The notes below the pieces were generated by a model, which ran no database searches, was not told the DNA's origin, and worked only from the letters and a program-made list of their open reading frames with translations. DNA of 14,064 nucleotides from JANLYQ01 sp031365725. Its GTDB lineage: Bacteria; Actinomycetota; Actinomycetes; JACCUZ01. The DNA lies in the NCBI GenBank assembly GCA_031365725.1, contig JANLYQ010000097.1:1-14064 (forward strand). The letters run 5' to 3'. How positions within the stretch are numbered: position 1 is the stretch's first letter; each line of letters starts with the position of its first letter. Shown here piece by piece: positions 1 through 6,802 of this stretch. The position numbers and the translations under genes are program-made.

Positions 1-267
1 CCGTTCCTTGCCTACGACGTCGAGATCAGACGGGTGCTGTTCTCCACCAACGCGATCGAGTCGCTCAACGCCCGCTACCGGCGGGCAGTCGGCGCGAGAG
101 GGCACTTCCCGACCGAGCAGGCAGCACTCAAGACCCTCTACTTGGTCACCCGCGGCCTGGACCCCAAAGGCACCGGGCAGGCACGATGGACCATGCGGTG
201 GAAGCCCGCGCTCAACGCGTTCGCCATCACCTTCCCCGACCGCATGCCCGCAGCAGAAAACCTCTGA
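1..267 (+). CDS. IS256-family (mutator-type) transposase, C-terminal fragment cut by window edge
   Basis: The frame is open from base 1 to a TGA at 265-267 and gives 88 residues of the C-terminal end of a transposase. The string IRRVLFSTNAIESLNARYRR, followed by GHFPTEQAALKTLYLV and then RWKPALNAFAITFPDR, is the hallmark C-terminus of IS256/mutator DDE transposases. In this family the glutamate of NAIES is the third residue of the DDE triad, so the catalytic Glu is present here. The rest of the gene lies left of the window, so completeness cannot be judged. The enzyme would catalyse cut-and-paste or copy-type movement of its own IS. It sits inside the region that the downstream integrase and tRNA-Lys mark as a mobile element, so it is probably a passenger insertion. 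Family call is firm; activity is unknown. Confidence 0.9.
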   Translation, partial: PFLAYDVEIRRVLFSTNAIESLNARYRRAVGARGHFPTEQAALKTLYLVTRGLDPKGTGQARWTMRWKPALNAFAITFPDRMPAAENL

Positions 268-276
268 TGATCAACG

Positions 277-304
277 CCAGAAACACCGTTCGTCGGACAC
301 TCCC
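277..304 (+). repeat. Putative right terminal inverted repeat of the IS256-family element
   Basis: Ten bases after the transposase stop lies a segment ending in GTCGGACACTCCC. IS256-family elements of actinobacteria commonly end in a similar ACACCGTT...GGACACTCCC string directly after the transposase gene, so this is probably the outer end of the insertion sequence. The left repeat and the flanking target duplication lie outside the window, so the exact boundary is inferred by resemblance only. Confidence 0.4.
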
Positions 305-994
305 CGTTCGATCACCTACCTCGGCTAGAGGCGGCCAGAGGGCGACTTCCGAGACAGCATGCAGATGCGTAGCCCAGCCCTCTGCATCACTGGATCGCGG
401 TTGGCGACGACACGTCAAGGTCGAAGACCGAGTCAGTCGGCACACACTTGCATTGACCGGGTGCGCCGTCTGGAGTCGTGGTCATCAAGAGGTGCTGGGC
501 AGGGATCCCGCCTCGAGTTGACCCGCGCACGAAGATGCAGCAGCGCCCGGGGGTGTTGCTGGGCATGAGGGCGTTCGCGTTCATCATGTCCACATCGCGG
601 CCGAGTCTCGGTCCGCTACGCCGAGCGGGAACAGCCGAGAAGTCGAGGGGAGGTGTGAGTCCTCGAGGCGAAGGCGGTCACCACGTGGGTCTGAGTTCTG
701 CCCCCGGACTCGTTGCACGACCGTTCTCCGGGCGCGTCGACGGGAAAGTCGACGGCGAGCTCGACGACGTTGTGCCTACCGATGTATAGACGTCGTCGAA
801 TGCCTCCCTCGGTCCCGGCGGACGAACTCGATGGCAGCGGGGTCGGTTGCTCGGGTGGTCGGGACGCGGCGCAGCGGTCGTCGCCGATCGCCGACTCCTG
901 CGCCAAGTAGCCGTTCTTCGGCAACTGTTTCGGCAACTGTTTCGGCAACTCCGAGGCTCACGCTTGTCGTCTCGGGTGTCGAGTCGGCGCCCAG
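305..994. other. Gene-poor stretch between the IS end and the integrase module
   Basis: About 690 bp without a convincing gene. Several open frames of 60-110 codons exist on both strands, but none has a good ribosome site, a recognisable motif or a plausible composition; their translations are Arg/Ser/Pro-rich, as expected from out-of-frame GC-rich DNA. The stretch includes GTCGAC-N6-GTCGAC near 736-753 and a 12-bp tandem repeat at 917-950. It may be decayed element DNA, or the recombination-directionality and promoter region of the integrase. I see no tRNA, terminator or clear promoter in it. Confidence 0.5.
917..950. repeat. 12-bp tandem repeat, 2.8 copies
   Basis: The unit TTCGGCAACTGT occurs at 917-928 and 929-940, followed by a partial third copy TTCGGCAACT at 941-950. 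The copies are exact. It lies about 65-100 bp upstream of the small ORF and integrase. Such short iterons can be accessory protein (Xis or integrase arm) binding sites or simple slippage products; nothing here decides which. Confidence 0.75.
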
Positions 995-1000
995 GTGCCC

Positions 1001-1007
1001 AAGGAGG
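1001..1007 (+). promoter_or_regulatory. Strong Shine-Dalgarno for the small ORF at 1014
   Basis: AAGGAGG lies six bases before the ATG at 1014. It is among the closest matches to the anti-Shine-Dalgarno sequence in the window. No comparable site precedes the integrase ATG at 1154, so ribosomes probably load here first. Confidence 0.6.
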
Positions 1008-1013
1008 CGGGTG

Positions 1014-1157
1014 ATGAGCACAGCAGCGATCTCGATCATGGCCGCCGGTTCATGCTCGATCGTCGTCGCGGTGCCGACCAATCCCGTTCGGTGGGTGTTG
1101 GTTTCCACCGGGGTGGGCGAAGCCCCCGAGGGACTATCGGACTCGCGGACACCATGA
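1014..1157 (+). CDS. Small hydrophobic ORF (47 aa) translationally coupled to the integrase
   Basis: ATG at 1014 follows a near-perfect ribosome site AAGGAGG with six-base spacing. The product is 47 residues: a hydrophobic Ala/Ile/Val run at about residues 4-20, then PTNPVRWVLVSTGVGEAPEG and a polar end. The TGA at 1155-1157 overlaps the integrase ATG as ATGA, the classical arrangement for coupled translation. I do not recognise the family. It could be a leader peptide that sets integrase expression, a small membrane or accessory protein, or a remnant of a larger gene. It lacks the basic helix-turn-helix look of an excisionase. The ribosome site and the stop/start overlap are visible in sequence; expression and role are inference. 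A single hydrophobic segment could be membrane-inserted. Confidence 0.5.
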   Translation: MSTAAISIMAAGSCSIVVAVPTNPVRWVLVSTGVGEAPEGLSDSRTP

Positions 1158-2653
1158 CCGGTTCGGTGTTCAAGCGCTGCGGCTGCGCCGACTTCTCGGG
1201 TGGGCGGTTGGACGCCGAGTGCCCGAACCTGAAGAAGTTCGACCATGGCTCCTGGTACTACCAGGTGGAGCTGCCGCCGGAGCCGGACGGTCAGCGCCGG
1301 CGGGCTCGCAAGGGCGGGTTCGTCACCAGGCGCGAAGCCCAGCAGGCGCTTGTCGACCTGCTCGACCGAGTCAACAAGCGCACCCGTGTCGAGCCGGGCA
1401 GGGAGACAATCACCGTCTACCTGGACCGGTGGTTGGCCGCCAAGAGTGGGTTACGGCAGACAACACGTCGGTCTTACGAGATCCACTTCCACCTCTACCT
1501 CACGCCCGGCATCGGGCACTTGCGGCTGAGCCAGCTCAGGGTCGAGGACGTCGAAGACCTCTACACCGCGTTGCGTGATCTCGGGACGGCGACGACAGCC
1601 TCGCCGATGCTGGCACGCATGCTCGCAGCCCGTCATGCCGCAGGCGGCGCGCGGCCACTCAGCGACGCCTCGATCCGCCGAGTCCACGCGACCCTGATGT
1701 CCGCGCTGAACAGCGCAGCGAAACGACGTCTCATCCCGTTCAACCCCGCCGCGCACGTCGAGCTCGCCACCGGCAAGCGACCCAAGGCGGCGCTCTGGAC
1801 CGACGAGCGGGTCACGGAATGGCGCCGGACACATAAGCGGCCCAAGGTCGCGGTCTGGACCCCTGAGCAGACCGGTGCGTTCCTCGACCATGCAGCCTCG
1901 GATCGGCTCTACGCCCTCTACCACCTGATCACCTTCCGCGGGCTGCGCCGCGGGGAGGCCGTCGGACTCCCCTGGGCCGAGGTCGACATCACCGGGCGCA
2001 CCCTGATGGTCAACGAGCAGATCGTTCAGCTCGGCTACCGCACCGAGACCGGCCCACCCAAGGCCGACAGCGCGCGTCGGGTCGCCCTTGACGACGACTC
2101 GGTCACCGCACTGCTCGCCCACAAAGACAGGCAGGACGCGGAGCGTCGTGCCTGGGGACCGGCCTGGGTGGAGACCGGACTCGTCTTCACCCGGGAGGAC
2201 GGCTCAGCGCTGCACCCCGAGTACGTCACCCGCCACTTCGAGCACCTCGCCCGCGACGCCGGCCTCCCGCCGGTCCGGCTGCATGATCTCCGGCACGGCG
2301 CAGCGACCCTCGCGCTGGCCGGCGGAGCCGACCTCAAGACGGTCTCGGAGATGCTCGGGCACTCCACCATCACCATCACCGCAGACACCTACGCCAGCGT
2401 CCTGCCCGAGGTCGCCCGCCGCGCCGCCGAAGCCGCCGCCCGCCTCGTCCCACGCAGTCAGCCGAAGGAGCAACCGATGCAACTGGAAACACGCCTCGGA
2501 CCGCCCGGCCCCACCGCGGCCCCACGCGACCCCCAAATCGACTCGGGCCTCGCGCCCGATAAGACAAAAGACCAGGTCACGAGGGGTGGGCCCCGCGGGG
2601 ATCGAACCCGCAACCCGCGGATTAAAAGTCCGCTGCTCTGCCAGTTGAGCTAG
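1154..2653 (+). CDS. Site-specific tyrosine recombinase (phage/ICE-type integrase)
   Basis: A 499-residue integrase of the large actinobacterial type. The N-terminus MTGSVFKRCGCADFSGGRLD matches the conserved start of this group, so ATG 1154 is chosen over the in-frame GTG at 995. Layout: arm-binding region with HGSWYYQVELPPEPDG (about 30-60); SAM-like core-binding domain (about 80-250); catalytic domain (about 255-430). The active-site set is visible: R265 in RGLRRGE, HDLRHG with H377 and R380, H403 in LGHS, and nucleophile Y413 in ADTYAS. Known role: integrates and excises the mobile element by strand exchange at att sites. The gene reads directly into tRNA-Lys on the opposite strand, and its last about 22 codons and stop are tRNA sequence, marking the att site. 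Translation is probably coupled to the 47-codon ORF by the ATGA overlap. All catalytic residues are present, so it looks functional. Confidence 0.93.
   Translation: MTGSVFKRCGCADFSGGRLDAECPNLKKFDHGSWYYQVELPPEPDGQRRRARKGGFVTRREAQQALVDLLDRVNKRTRVEPGRETITVYLDRWLAAKSGLRQTTRRSYEIHFHLYLTPGIGHLRLSQLRVEDVEDLYTALRDLGTATTASPMLARMLAARHAAGGARPLSDASIRRVHATLMSALNSAAKRRLIPFNPAAHVELATGKRPKAALWTDERVTEWRRTHKRPKVAVWTPEQTGAFLDHAASDRLYALYHLITFRGLRRGEAVGLPWAEVDITGRTLMVNEQIVQLGYRTETGPPKADSARRVALDDDSVTALLAHKDRQDAERRAWGPAWVETGLVFTREDGSALHPEYVTRHFEHLARDAGLPPVRLHDLRHGAATLALAGGADLKTVSEMLGHSTITITADTYASVLPEVARRAAEAAARLVPRSQPKEQPMQLETRLGPPGPTAAPRDPQIDSGLAPDKTKDQVTRGGPRGDRTRNPRIKSPLLCQLS
2587..2631. other. Chromosome/element attachment site (att) within the 3' half of tRNA-Lys
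   Basis: The integrase gene abuts and enters the tRNA-Lys gene from its 3' side, the standard arrangement for integrases that recombine in tRNA 3' ends. The core should lie somewhere from the discriminator (2587) to the anticodon loop (about 2620). The exact crossover cannot be set because the partner att copy, expected at the far left end of the element, is outside the window. No second copy of this tRNA segment is visible here. Confidence 0.6.
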
Positions 2654-2659
2654 AGGCCC
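2587..2659 (-). tRNA. tRNA-Lys (anticodon TTT)
   Basis: Reading the minus strand from 2659, a full cloverleaf forms: acceptor GGGCCTC pairing with GGGGCCC, D stem GCTC/GAGC, anticodon stem GCGGA/TCCGC around loop CTTTTAA (anticodon TTT, Lys), and T arm GCGGG-TTCGATC-CCCGC, with discriminator A. There are 73 nucleotides and no encoded CCA. The integrase gene overlaps its 3' two thirds in opposite orientation. Because the mobile element lies on the 3' side of the tRNA, the 3' portion seen here is probably the element-borne copy that restores the gene after integration. Confidence 0.95.
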
Positions 2660-2765
2660 CAGCAATCCACTGGACCAGCACGAGGCCGACCAGCGAGGCT
2701 CGATCCTCCCAGCGGCCCGGAGCCCGACGCAATCGGGGCAGCCCCAGCACGAAAGGATGGCGCGC

Positions 2766-4412
2766 GTGAGCGCGACGCTGCAGGCAAGAGATGTCTCCGC
2801 CGCTCATGGGCAGCGGGAGCTGTTCCGAGGGCTCGACCTCGTTGTGGCGCCCGGTGACGTGGTGGGCCTCGTCGGGCCGAATGGCGCCGGCAAGTCGACC
2901 CTGCTGCGCATCTTGGCGGGCCTGCAGGCAGCCGACGCCGGCACCGTCAGCGTCTCCCCCGCCTCTGCCCACCTCGGTTTCCTTGCCCAGGAGCCCGACC
3001 GCGTGCCCGGCGAAACCGTGCGCGGCCTGCTCGCCCGGCGCACGGGGGTACATGCTGCGGGTGAGCTGCTCGATGCCCACGCCGATGCGCTAGCAGCCGG
3101 CACACCGGGCGCCGACGATGCCTACTCCGCTGCCCTGGAGTCGTGGCTCGCACTCGGCGCGGCCGACTTCGACGAACGTCTCGCTGTCGTCGCCGACCGG
3201 GTCGACCTCGGTGTCGACCTCGACCTCGAGATGACGGCGCTGTCCGGCGGGCAGGCGGCGCGGGTAGGGCTCGCGGCGCTGCTGCTCACGCGCTACGACG
3301 CCTACCTGCTCGACGAGCCGACCAACGACCTCGACAGCGACGGGCTCGACCTGCTCGAGGAGTTCGTCGACGGTCTCGCCGAGCCGGCCGTGGTGGTCAG
3401 CCACGACCGGGAGTTCCTCGCGAGAACCGTGACCAGCGTCGTCGAGATCGACCGCAGCCTGCAACGCATTACGACGTACGGCGGTGGCTACGACGCCTAC
3501 CTGGACGAGCGGTCGGTGGCGCGGCGCCAGGCCCGCCAGGCGTACGAGGGCTACGCCGCGCGCAAGTCCGAGCTCGATTCGCGGGCCCGCACCCAGCGCG
3601 CCTGGATGGAGAAGGGCGTCAAGAACGCCCGGCGCAAGGCGAAGGACAACGACAAGATCGGCCGCAAGTTCCGCACCGAGTCCACCGAGAAGCAGGCCGC
3701 GAAAGCCCGGCAGACCGAGCGGCTGATCGAACGTCTCGACACCGTCGAGGAGCCGCGCAAGGAGTGGCAGCTGCAGTTCACCATTGCTGCTGCGGGGCGG
3801 TCCGGCGAGGTCGTGGCCGTCGCACGCGCAGCCACCGTCACCCGCGGCACCTTCACCCTCGGCCCGGTCGACCTGCAGCTGACCCGGCTGGACCGCGTCG
3901 CCGTCACCGGACCCAACGGCGCCGGCAAGTCGACCTTGCTGGCACTGCTGCTGGGCCGGGCGACACCGACCACCGGCCAGGTCAGTCTCGGCCCCGGTGT
4001 CGTGGTCGGTGAGGTCGACCAGGCACGCGCAGCGTTCGAGGGTGAGGAGCCGCTGGCCGATGCGTTCTCCCGCGAGGTGCCGGACTGGCCGACCGCCGAC
4101 GTGCGCACCCTGCTGGCGAAGTTCGGGCTCGGTGTGCACCAGGTCGGGCGGAGCGCGAGCTCGCTCTCGCCCGGCGAACGTACCCGCGCCGCACTCGCTC
4201 TGCTGCAGGCGCGCGGCGTCAACCTGCTGGTGCTCGACGAACCGACCAACCACCTCGACCTCGTCGCGATCGAGCAGCTGGAGGAAGCACTCGACTCCTT
4301 CGAGGGGACGGTGCTTCTCGTCACCCACGACCGTCGGATGCTCGACACCGTGCGGCTCACCCGGCGTTGGCACGTCGAAGACGGTCAGGTCACCGAGATC
4401 GCCGCCGACTGA
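2766..4412 (+). CDS. ABC-F family ATPase (duplicated ATP-binding cassette protein)
   Basis: 548 residues with two ABC ATPase domains and no membrane segments. First cassette: Walker A GPNGAGKST at 37-45, signature LSGGQ 159-163, Walker B LLDEPTNDLD 181-190. A charged Arg/Lys-rich linker follows at about 245-335. Second cassette: Walker A 382-390, signature LSPGE 467-471, Walker B VLDEPTNHLD 489-498. ABC-F proteins act on the ribosome, either in translation control (EttA-like) or by displacing antibiotics (ARE type); which applies cannot be read here. Start: the AAAGG at 2752-2756 is nine bases before GTG 2766 but abuts ATG 2757, so GTG is preferred, giving MSATLQARDV as is usual for the family. 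It converges with the membrane protein gene, with 48 bp between stops and no obvious terminator hairpin. Confidence 0.92.
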   Translation: MSATLQARDVSAAHGQRELFRGLDLVVAPGDVVGLVGPNGAGKSTLLRILAGLQAADAGTVSVSPASAHLGFLAQEPDRVPGETVRGLLARRTGVHAAGELLDAHADALAAGTPGADDAYSAALESWLALGAADFDERLAVVADRVDLGVDLDLEMTALSGGQAARVGLAALLLTRYDAYLLDEPTNDLDSDGLDLLEEFVDGLAEPAVVVSHDREFLARTVTSVVEIDRSLQRITTYGGGYDAYLDERSVARRQARQAYEGYAARKSELDSRARTQRAWMEKGVKNARRKAKDNDKIGRKFRTESTEKQAAKARQTERLIERLDTVEEPRKEWQLQFTIAAAGRSGEVVAVARAATVTRGTFTLGPVDLQLTRLDRVAVTGPNGAGKSTLLALLLGRATPTTGQVSLGPGVVVGEVDQARAAFEGEEPLADAFSREVPDWPTADVRTLLAKFGLGVHQVGRSASSLSPGERTRAALALLQARGVNLLVLDEPTNHLDLVAIEQLEEALDSFEGTVLLVTHDRRMLDTVRLTRRWHVEDGQVTEIAAD

Positions 4413-4460
4413 GGCAGCGCAACAACAACCGTCCAGCGACCGGCATGGGCAGGTGACGCG

Positions 4461-6458
4461 TCAGCGGCCGACCAATGCCCCGACCTTGGCCCGCGCCGAG
4501 GCGGGAGTGAGAAGGAACGCGACGGCGTAGAGCAACCCCGCCACGATCAGCAGGTCGCGGTAGCCGACGATCAGCGCCAGATACTCGAGACAGCCGCCGA
4601 CCATCGCGCCGAGGATGTTGACGGCGAACGCGGACGGGCTGTCGTCGGTCTCGGCGAAGCGCTTGGCGAAGGCGACGTTCGCGAGATAGACCGGCGCGAA
4701 GGCCAGCACCGATGCGGCGACGATGCGCGGCAGCAGGCCGAGTGACAGCAACGCCGAGCTCGGCACCAGGTAGGCCACGAGCAGCGACAGCGCGATGCCC
4801 ACATAGACCGTGGGCAGCGGCGGCGTCGGCAGCCGTCGTGTCGTCTCGACCGCGAGCAGCACCGCCACCAGCACACCGGCGAACACGATCGCGTTGACCA
4901 CCCAGGTGGTGCCGAACAGCAACGCGAAACCCGTCACGTTCTTGGTCTCCAACAACAGGAAAGCGGCACCCATGAAGAACAGGTCGGCGTACGGGCGCAT
5001 CGCCTTGAACGGCCCACCGATGACCCGCACCGCGAGCAGGCTGACCAGCAGGACCGCGAGCAGTGCCCACAGGAAGATGGACGGGATCGACGAACCGCCG
5101 AAGAAGTAGAGGAACGGCTTGTCGTCGGTGGCCGGCGCGGTCCGGGTGCCCGACATCGGCACCTGCGTCGGGTCGCATGCCTGGTTGGCCTCGTCCAGCG
5201 ACGTGGCGATCACGGCCTGCCCGCCGGCGTTGCCGACCCGGTCGATGCACGGCGCGTGCCCGAACGCATCGGCGACCGTCCCGGCCAGCCGGTCGATCAG
5301 CCGGTCCTCGCGGTAGTAGTTGTACATCGCGAAGCCGCCACCGGGGGCGAGGTGTGCGCGCGCACTCTGCACGGCCTGCAGGGTGAACAGGTAGCTCTCC
5401 AGCCGGATCGCGCTCGCACCGGTGACCAGAGCAAGCGAATCGGGCAGGGCAAACAGGATCAGGTCGTACGTCGCGTGGCTCTGCTGCAGGAAAGCCCGCC
5501 CGTCGTTGACGTGGGTCGTCACCCGCGGGTCCTGATACGGGTGGTCGGGGTGGCGCTGCTGACCGATCTGCAGGATCCGCGGGTCGATCTCGACAGCGTC
5601 GACGTGCGCGGCGCCCTTGCTCAAGGCGATGGCCACGTCGCTGCCGCTGCCGGCCCCGACGATCAGCACGTTTCCGAGCGAGTCGTGCGGCAGCCGCTGG
5701 TAGGGCAGGCCGTACTGCGGCTCCTCCTGCAGCCGCAGCGCCGCCGACCGCATCACCTGGTGCGGCACCCCGTTGACCGAGATGCGCAGGATCGGCTGAC
5801 CGTTGACGGCAGCGAGCTCCTCGGTCTTCACCTTGTAGTACGGCGACCAGCTGATGCCCGTGGTCATGCTCTCCATCGCCAGCGCACCCACCACGACCAC
5901 AACCGCGGCCGCGCTGAACCAGTGCCGGCGCGGCGGCAACAGCATCAGGTAGACCAGAGCAGCGACCGCGCCCCACGCCACCGATGGCGCCCGCAGGAAC
6001 GAGAGCCCGGTGAACGCGACGATGCCCGTCAGGCTGCCGAGGAGGTCCCACCGGTAGGCCTCCAGTGGCGGCATCGTGCGAAAGCAGCGCGCCACCGCAT
6101 CAGCCGGGCCGGCCAGGATCGCGGCCACCGCCACGAAGATGATCGGCAGCGCCACGTACAGCGGTGGCCCGCTCGGCTTGAGGCTGGTGAAGAAGATGAT
6201 CTGGTCGCTGGACTGGTTGATCTGCACCGGGAACTCGCGCACCAGCACGACCAGCACCGCCAGCACCAGCGGCGACCACGGCAGCAGGCTGTACCGGTGC
6301 CGGCTGAGCAGGAAGCCGAGGCCGATGCCGAGGAAGGACCCGAGAAGCACGAAGTTGGTGAAGTAGGACAGGTGCACGACGTTGCTGCCCAGCCACCTGA
6401 TCAGCGCCAGCTCGAGGAAGAGCATGAGGGCGCTGGCCAGGAGCAGTCGACGTCGCAT
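4461..6458 (-). CDS. Polytopic membrane protein with spermidine-synthase-like (SAM-fold) domain
   Basis: 665 residues in three parts. The N-terminal membrane block has about six helices (roughly 5-20, 33-51, 62-73, 100-117, 137-175, 182-195). The soluble Rossmann-type domain (about 205-420) has a nucleotide/SAM loop VLIVGAGSGSD (264-274), acidic strand end DAVEIDPR (287-294) and HVNDGRAFL (316-324). The C-terminal membrane block (about 458-650) includes FFMGAAFLLLETKNVTGFAL. Such fusions are often named spermidine synthases. The aminopropyltransferase catalytic stretch, usually D-x-x-D after YD, reads YDLILFALPDSLAL here, so polyamine synthesis is doubtful and the substrate is unknown. ATG 6458 is chosen because TAGGGT lies seven bases upstream, compatible with a leaderless promoter, and the first helix follows directly. 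It is transcribed divergently from the GGDEF-EAL gene. Confidence 0.8.
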   Translation of the reverse strand: MRRRLLLASALMLFLELALIRWLGSNVVHLSYFTNFVLLGSFLGIGLGFLLSRHRYSLLPWSPLVLAVLVVLVREFPVQINQSSDQIIFFTSLKPSGPPLYVALPIIFVAVAAILAGPADAVARCFRTMPPLEAYRWDLLGSLTGIVAFTGLSFLRAPSVAWGAVAALVYLMLLPPRRHWFSAAAVVVVVGALAMESMTTGISWSPYYKVKTEELAAVNGQPILRISVNGVPHQVMRSAALRLQEEPQYGLPYQRLPHDSLGNVLIVGAGSGSDVAIALSKGAAHVDAVEIDPRILQIGQQRHPDHPYQDPRVTTHVNDGRAFLQQSHATYDLILFALPDSLALVTGASAIRLESYLFTLQAVQSARAHLAPGGGFAMYNYYREDRLIDRLAGTVADAFGHAPCIDRVGNAGGQAVIATSLDEANQACDPTQVPMSGTRTAPATDDKPFLYFFGGSSIPSIFLWALLAVLLVSLLAVRVIGGPFKAMRPYADLFFMGAAFLLLETKNVTGFALLFGTTWVVNAIVFAGVLVAVLLAVETTRRLPTPPLPTVYVGIALSLLVAYLVPSSALLSLGLLPRIVAASVLAFAPVYLANVAFAKRFAETDDSPSAFAVNILGAMVGGCLEYLALIVGYRDLLIVAGLLYAVAFLLTPASARAKVGALVGR

Positions 6459-6802
6459 GCGGGTCACCCTAGGGATGCCGGTGCCGGCGCGGGCGGGTCG
6501 CTCAGATGTCACGCAGTGATCATCGGCAGGTCGCCGTACGTCGAGGTGCTGGTCGTCGTCGCCGAGGACCGTCAGGGGCATGACGCCCTTCGTGGTGACG
6601 TGGTTCCGGTTCCGGCACACCCGGGGCGGTCGCCGCCCGTGCGGCTGCTGGATCTGCCTGTCCTGATCGCGCCGATGTCACCCTGGGTGAGCGCTAGTGA
6701 CCCCGAGGTGACGCTCGCTCCGTTGGAGTGACAGCGGCCCGAACACGGGACGCACACGCACAGTCACCGACATGATGGTGTCCTCTCGAGGGGGGAGGCA
6801 TC
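6459..6802. promoter_or_regulatory. Divergent intergenic region with repeated GTGAC elements
   Basis: 344 bp between the membrane SAM-fold gene and the first PAS-GGDEF-EAL gene, holding no convincing gene. GTGA(G/C) occurs in the same orientation at 6687, 6697, 6708 and 6728, spaced 10, 11 and 20 bp, that is, on about one face of the helix. A 15-bp palindrome sits at 6677-6691. A TAGGGT box seven bases before the minus-strand ATG (6458) could be a leaderless -10. Near the right end, GGGGGAGG (6791-6798) is the ribosome site for the GTG at 6803. A short hairpin at 6624-6638 has no U-tract and is not a terminator. Confidence 0.5.
6677..6691. promoter_or_regulatory. Candidate BldD-type operator (15-bp palindrome)
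   Basis: The sequence GTCACCCTGGGTGAG contains a perfect 13-bp palindrome, TCACCC-T-GGGTGA. It satisfies every fixed position of the BldD box known from Streptomyces, nTnACnC(A/T)GnGTnAn. It lies 112 bp upstream of the GTG of the first PAS-GGDEF-EAL gene and 219 bp upstream of the divergent membrane gene. BldD is known to bind DNA with c-di-GMP and to control diguanylate cyclase genes. Whether this organism encodes BldD is not visible here. Confidence 0.45.

Noticed and set aside
616..948. 110-codon minus-strand frame with PKQLPKQLPKN repeats
   Set aside because: The repeats are just the 12-bp iterons read through; no ribosome site or family likeness.
995..1153. Longer integrase from the in-frame GTG at 995
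   Set aside because: The extra residues do not resemble integrase sequence, the family start MTGSVFKRCGC fits ATG 1154, and the strong ribosome site between them serves another frame (ATG 1014).
1780..1860. Repeat KRPKAALWT / KRPKVAVWT inside the integrase as a recent duplication
   Set aside because: A similar doubled motif is usual in this integrase group, so it is likely ancient.
2757..2765. ABC-F start at ATG 2757
   Set aside because: The only ribosome-like site (AAAGG) abuts this ATG; GTG 2766 has proper spacing and the usual family start.
3090..4373. Long minus-strand open frame (427 codons) opposite the ABC-F gene
   Set aside because: Frame-shadow of a GC-rich gene; the plus strand has all ABC motifs and the minus translation has none.
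4390..6051. Minus-strand open frame (553 codons) in another frame of the membrane gene
   Set aside because: Arg/Ala/Gly-rich composition without motifs; the overlapping frame has clear domains.
6459..6620. N-terminal extension of the SAM-fold membrane protein up to 6620
   Set aside because: The added residues are polar and irregular, with no ribosome site; the membrane protein begins naturally at 6458.
6624..6638. GGGCGG-TCG-CCGCCC hairpin as a terminator
   Set aside because: Short stem, no T-tract, and in the middle of a divergent promoter region.
5256..6731. Long plus-strand open frame antisense to the membrane gene
   Set aside because: His/Arg/Gln-rich translation with no motif; typical antisense shadow in GC-rich DNA.
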